A stretch of 40,033 nt of DNA from Mesorhizobium sp. M7A.F.Ca.US.006.01.1.1 (lineage in GTDB: Bacteria; Pseudomonadota; Alphaproteobacteria; Rhizobiales; Rhizobiaceae). Positions 32,612 through 40,033 of this stretch are shown piece after piece (positions within the stretch are counted from its first letter, which is position 1; each line of letters starts with the position of its first letter). The notes below the pieces were generated by a model. It searched no databases. It was not told the origin of the DNA and worked only from the letters and a program-made list of their open reading frames with translations. The stretch spans positions 1 through 40,033 of the forward strand of contig NZ_RZQL01000030.1 in NCBI RefSeq assembly GCF_003997935.1, read 5' to 3'. The position numbers and the translations under genes were made by a program.

Positions 32612-33079
32612 ATGCGTCACGTTGATTTTTCCCCGCTTTATCGCTCGACCGTCGGCTTCGATCGTCTGTTCACGATGCTCGATTCGCTCGCGCAGCCGGA
32701 TGGCGCGCAGACCTATCCGCCCTACAACATCGAGCGCACCGGTGAGGATTCCTACCGGATCTCGATGGCGGTTGCCGGCTTCTCGGACGAGGAAATCTCG
32801 ATCGAAGCCCATCGCAACGTGCTGACCGTGAAAGGTGAGCGCAAGGACGAGGGCACCGGCGAAGGGTCCGAGCTGCTCTATCGCGGCATTGCCTCGAGGG
32901 CTTTCGAACGCCGCTTCCAGCTTGCCGACCACGTCGAAGTCGTCGGTGCTTCGCTGAAGAACGGCCTTCTGTTCGTCGACCTCAAGCGCAACATCCCCGA
33001 GGAGCTGAAGCCGCGCAAGATCGCCATTACGGCGTCTTCGGCCAAGGCCAAGCAGATCGAGGCCAAGACCGCTGCCTAA
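32612..33079 (+). CDS. Hsp20 family small heat-shock protein (IbpA-like)
   Basis: A 155-residue small heat-shock chaperone. The N-terminus MRHVDFSPLYRSTVGFDRLFTMLD is the usual IbpA type, followed by an alpha-crystallin domain (about residues 38-135) with YRISMAVAGFSDEEI and GIASRAFERRFQLADHVEVVGASLKNGLL, and the C-terminal partner motif RKIAI (I-x-I type). It would form oligomers that hold unfolding proteins. The ATG at 32612 has AGGAG upstream; the frame is open further but those starts would destroy the leader. Expression is probably doubly controlled by RpoH and the leader thermometer. A clear terminator follows at 33162. Confidence 0.93.
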   Translation: MRHVDFSPLYRSTVGFDRLFTMLDSLAQPDGAQTYPPYNIERTGEDSYRISMAVAGFSDEEISIEAHRNVLTVKGERKDEGTGEGSELLYRGIASRAFERRFQLADHVEVVGASLKNGLLFVDLKRNIPEELKPRKIAITASSAKAKQIEAKTAA

Positions 33080-33141
33080 ACTCTGTTCTGACGCAATTCC
33101 GGACGGAAAACCGCCTAACACTTTTCCTGGAATTGCTTTGA
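33080..33141. repeat. Palindromic intergenic element, copy C (second module only)
   Basis: It matches the right part of copy A (7016-7080): CTGACGCAATTCC, AAAACCGCCTAACACTTTTCC and GGAATTGC in order. Arms GCAATTCC (33093-33100) and GGAATTGC (33129-33136) pair perfectly. It begins directly after the TAA of hsp20. Confidence 0.75.
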
Positions 33142-33161
33142 AGTCTCCTCCCGAGACGGAA

Positions 33162-33187
33162 GCGGCGCCGAAAGGCGCCGCTTTTTT
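33162..33187 (+). terminator. Intrinsic terminator of hsp20
   Basis: A perfect 8-bp stem GCGGCGCC/GGCGCCGC with a GAAA tetraloop is followed directly by six T. It lies between convergent hsp20 and the threonine aldolase gene. Confidence 0.92.
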
Positions 33188-33207
33188 GTTGTCCGGGATA
33201 TCCGTTG

Positions 33208-34257
33208 TCAGGCGATCAGCTGGCCAAAACGGTCGACTTCATCGGCTGTCGTCGCAAAGCTGGTGACGAAGCGGTAGAGCAACTCGCCCTCGCCGATGTG
33301 GCCGTCAAAGCCATGCGGCTTGTGCCAGTCGTAGAAGGCGGCACCCGCGGCCTGCAGCCTCTCGGCCTCGGCCTTCTTGATCACCGCGAAAACCTCGTTC
33401 GCCTGCGGCAGCCATGCCAGCTTGGCCGTGGCCGAATCCTCGATCGCGGCGGCAAGGCGTGCGGCCATGGCGTTGGCGTGGCGGGCGGTGTCCAGCCACA
33501 ATCCATCCTTGAAATAGGCCTCGAACTGCGCTGCGACGAAGCGCGATTTCGAAAACAGCTGGGCGGCGCGCTTGCGCAGGAAGGCCAATTCCCTGGCACG
33601 ATCAAGGTCGAACAGCACGACCGCCTCGGCGCACCAGCAGCCGTTCTTGGTGCCGCCGAAGGAGAGGATGTCGACGCCGCGTTTCCAGGTCATTTCGGCC
33701 GGCGTCGTGTCGAGTGCGACCAGCGCATTGGCAAAGCGGGCGCCGTCCATGTGCAGGGGCACCGAATAGTGTTTGGCGATCGCCGAGATCGTCTCGATCT
33801 CATCCAGACCGTAGATGGTGCCGACCTCGGTCGACTGGGTGATCGAAACGGCCATCGGCCGTCCCCAATGGACGATTTCCGGTGCGAAACGGCCGATGGT
33901 TCTTTCCAGATTGTGCGGATCGATCTTGCCCAGCGGGCCATCGATCTCATGCAGGCGGGATCCGCCGGAGAAATACACCGGCGCGCCGCATTCGTCCTCG
34001 ATGACATGCGATTCGCGGTGAGCAAAGGAAATGCCGCCCGGCTTGTTGTAAGCGGTCAACCCCAGCGAGTTGGCGGCCGTGCCGGTGGCGACGAAGAACA
34101 CCGCGACCTCGCGTTCGAAAATCTCGCTGAAGCGCTGGTAGACTGCCCGGTCGAGCGCACCGTCGCCATAGGCGGTGGAAAAGCCGCCGGCATTGGCCGA
34201 CAGGCCGGCGGCAATGTTGGGATGGGCGCCTGCCCAATTGTCGGAAGCGAAGAACAT
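33208..34257 (-). CDS. ltaE: Low-specificity L-threonine aldolase
   Basis: A 349-residue PLP enzyme that splits L-threonine or allo-threonine to glycine and acetaldehyde. Visible family features are SDNWAGAHPNI at the N-terminus, VATGTAANSLGL (PLP phosphate contact region), HVIEDECGAP with the stacking His, HMDGARFANAL with the PLP-binding Asp, and SFGGTKNGC holding the Schiff-base Lys (about residue 205). The ATG at 34257 begins the usual N-terminus. A run of G tracts able to form a quadruplex lies just upstream on the opposite strand. The gene is convergent with hsp20 and divergent from gltB. Confidence 0.92.
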   Translation of the reverse strand: MFFASDNWAGAHPNIAAGLSANAGGFSTAYGDGALDRAVYQRFSEIFEREVAVFFVATGTAANSLGLTAYNKPGGISFAHRESHVIEDECGAPVYFSGGSRLHEIDGPLGKIDPHNLERTIGRFAPEIVHWGRPMAVSITQSTEVGTIYGLDEIETISAIAKHYSVPLHMDGARFANALVALDTTPAEMTWKRGVDILSFGGTKNGCWCAEAVVLFDLDRARELAFLRKRAAQLFSKSRFVAAQFEAYFKDGLWLDTARHANAMAARLAAAIEDSATAKLAWLPQANEVFAVIKKAEAERLQAAGAAFYDWHKPHGFDGHIGEGELLYRFVTSFATTADEVDRFGQLIA

Positions 34258-34274
34258 GCATCTGCCTATGTCTT

Positions 34275-34311
34275 GGGAGAACGGGGTTTTTGGGAGATCG
34301 GGGGTTTGGGG
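34275..34311 (+). other. G-quadruplex motif upstream of threonine aldolase
   Basis: Five G tracts (34275-34277, 34283-34286, 34292-34294, 34300-34304, 34308-34311) are separated by 3-5 base loops, which meets the G3+N1-7 rule. It begins 18 bases before the ltaE start on the template strand. It is also an imperfect repeat of GGGAGANCGGGG-TTT. Confidence 0.6.
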
Positions 34312-34768
34312 AAATCAGCCTGAAGTTGACCGGTTTCGCGAGCGGACCGCAAGGGGCCAGGCACCGGAAAAACAGTAAAGCCAGCCAACCGATAAAGCCC
34401 AGGCCGACGACTGAAGCTTACGTTTTTCCTCAACTCCACGACATTTTCTGTCGCCAAAAGCCCAAGTTTTTTGTGAATCGGTCTTGTGTGCGTCCCAGAT
34501 TTCTGCCATAAAAATTTAGGACAGTAGTGCTGTCTTATTTTGTCGCACAAAACGAGCTGGATTGGCGTATCATTCGGGCCTCTCCGGCTGTTGCCGCGAG
34601 CGACAGGTGGACAGCCAGACTCTGGCCTGTACGATTACCAGATGCGATCCATGCGGAAAGCCGCCTGGTTCGACAAGGATTTCGCAAGACGTGCCACAAG
34701 GATCAGGGTGAGCCAAGCGCTTGCCGAGGCAAACCAGCGCCTGAATGGCTGGGAATGGAGGACAGGAG
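34312..34768 (+). promoter_or_regulatory. Upstream region of gltB with a short dyad
   Basis: About 450 bases precede gltB without a convincing gene. A dyad GGACAGTAGTGCTGTCTT (around 34519-34536) is followed by the T-rich TTATTTTGT; it could be an operator or a weak attenuator. No clear NtrC or sigma-54 site is seen. A frame at 34648-34914 overlaps the gltB start in another frame and is unlikely to be a gene. Confidence 0.4.
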
Positions 34769-39505
<4,737 letters not shown>

Positions 39506-39516
39506 GCTTTGCAATT

Positions 39517-39541
39517 GCCGGGGAGCCCAGGCTTCCCGGCC
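39517..39541 (+). other. Hairpin between gltB and gltD
   Basis: GCCGGGGAGC pairs with GCTTCCCGGC with one G-U pair. A T-run is lacking, so it probably does not stop transcription fully; it may set the ratio of gltB to gltD message. The spacer to gltD is 141 bases. Confidence 0.5.
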
Positions 39542-39646
39542 CATCTTCACCGACAGTTTGACCTCCGGCGCAAGGTTGCCATGGCTGCCTCAAGGGGTTA
39601 ACGGGTGCGGCGAAAACCGCACCATCTGGACAGCAGGAACTGGACT

Positions 39647-40033
39647 ATGGGCAAGGTAACAGGCTTTCTCGAAATCGACCGGCAGGTGCACAAGTACCAG
39701 CCGGCCTCCGACCGCATCCGGCATTTCCGCGAGTTCACGCTGCCGATGTCTGACAAGGAGGTCGAGAAACAGGCCGCGCGCTGCATGGATTGCGGCATTC
39801 CGTTCTGCCACGGGCCGACCGGCTGCCCGATCCACAACCAGATTCCGGACTGGAACGACCTCGTCTACAATGGCGACTGGGACAACGCGATCCGCAACCT
39901 GCATTCGACCAACAATTTCCCGGAGTTCACCGGCCGCATCTGCCCCGCGCCCTGCGAGGAAGCCTGCACGCTGAACCTTGAGGACATTCCCGTCGCCATC
40001 AAGACGGTCGAGCAGGCGATTGCCGACAAGGCC
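39647..40033 (+). CDS. gltD: Glutamate synthase small subunit, N-terminal part
   Basis: The first 129 codons of the small subunit that passes electrons from NADPH to GltB. The N-terminus [13 protein letters not shown] is typical, and the two ferredoxin-like cluster motifs are visible: [15 protein letters not shown] (about residues 46-60) and CPAPCEEAC (about 100-108), which bind the two [4Fe-4S] clusters. The FAD and NADPH domains lie beyond the window edge. It is in the usual gltBD order. No good ribosome site is seen immediately before the ATG (GCAGGAAC at some distance). Confidence 0.94.
   Translation, partial: MGKVTGFLEIDRQVHKYQPASDRIRHFREFTLPMSDKEVEKQAARCMDCGIPFCHGPTGCPIHNQIPDWNDLVYNGDWDNAIRNLHSTNNFPEFTGRICPAPCEEACTLNLEDIPVAIKTVEQAIADKA

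Overview
The window looks like the chromosome of a Mesorhizobium-type alphaproteobacterium (Rhizobiales). The evidence is high GC, strong codon-position bias with long antisense shadow frames, a CpdR-type response regulator, an alpha-r8/MmgR-like small RNA beside an inositol-monophosphatase-family gene, a ROSE-type leader on an hsp20 gene, and the palindromic intergenic elements common in rhizobia. The genus is inferred from general resemblance only; no database search was possible.

Layout. (1) 1-3237, + strand: 3' part of a polyamine/iron/phosphonate-type ABC importer operon (binding protein, two permeases, ATPase). (2) 3509-6966, +: CPA1 Na+/H+ antiporter, EEP-family phosphodiesterase, EamA exporter. 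(3) 7077-22305, - strand: a long catabolic block. In transcription order it is LacI regulator, a 49-codon frame, CoA-transferase, enoyl-CoA hydratase, aldehyde dehydrogenase (frameshifted), a complete sugar-type ABC importer, GMC oxidoreductase, SDR, second GMC oxidoreductase, Dabb protein, and an SHS-type MFS carrier. A DUF993 aldolase-like gene is divergent at 22546. Both divergent promoters carry a TTGGAACGTTCYAW palindrome, the likely operator of the LacI protein. The enzymes suggest import of a polyol or glycoside-like compound, oxidation of alcohol to aldehyde to acid, CoA activation and a crotonase step. The substrate is unknown.

(4) 23888-28294: small secreted proteins (two lipoproteins and an LprI-like protein), then a decayed accessory patch with an IS630 transposase scrap, a doubly frameshifted Stf0 sulfotransferase, a broken LamG-like fragment, an intact fatty-acid-hydroxylase-family gene and about 800 nearly gene-free bases. 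It ends against tRNA-Val(GAC). (5) 28486-34257: housekeeping genes cpdR, N-formylglutamate amidohydrolase, MmgR-like sRNA, hisN-type phosphatase, lysophospholipase-like hydrolase, hsp20 under an RpoH-like promoter and ROSE-like thermometer, and threonine aldolase. (6) 34769-40033: gltB and the start of gltD (glutamate synthase).

The most interesting material is the LacI-controlled catabolic block with its paired operators and coupled small frame, the RNA elements (sRNA, thermometer, intercistronic hairpins), and three copies of a covarying palindromic element that each touch a stop codon.
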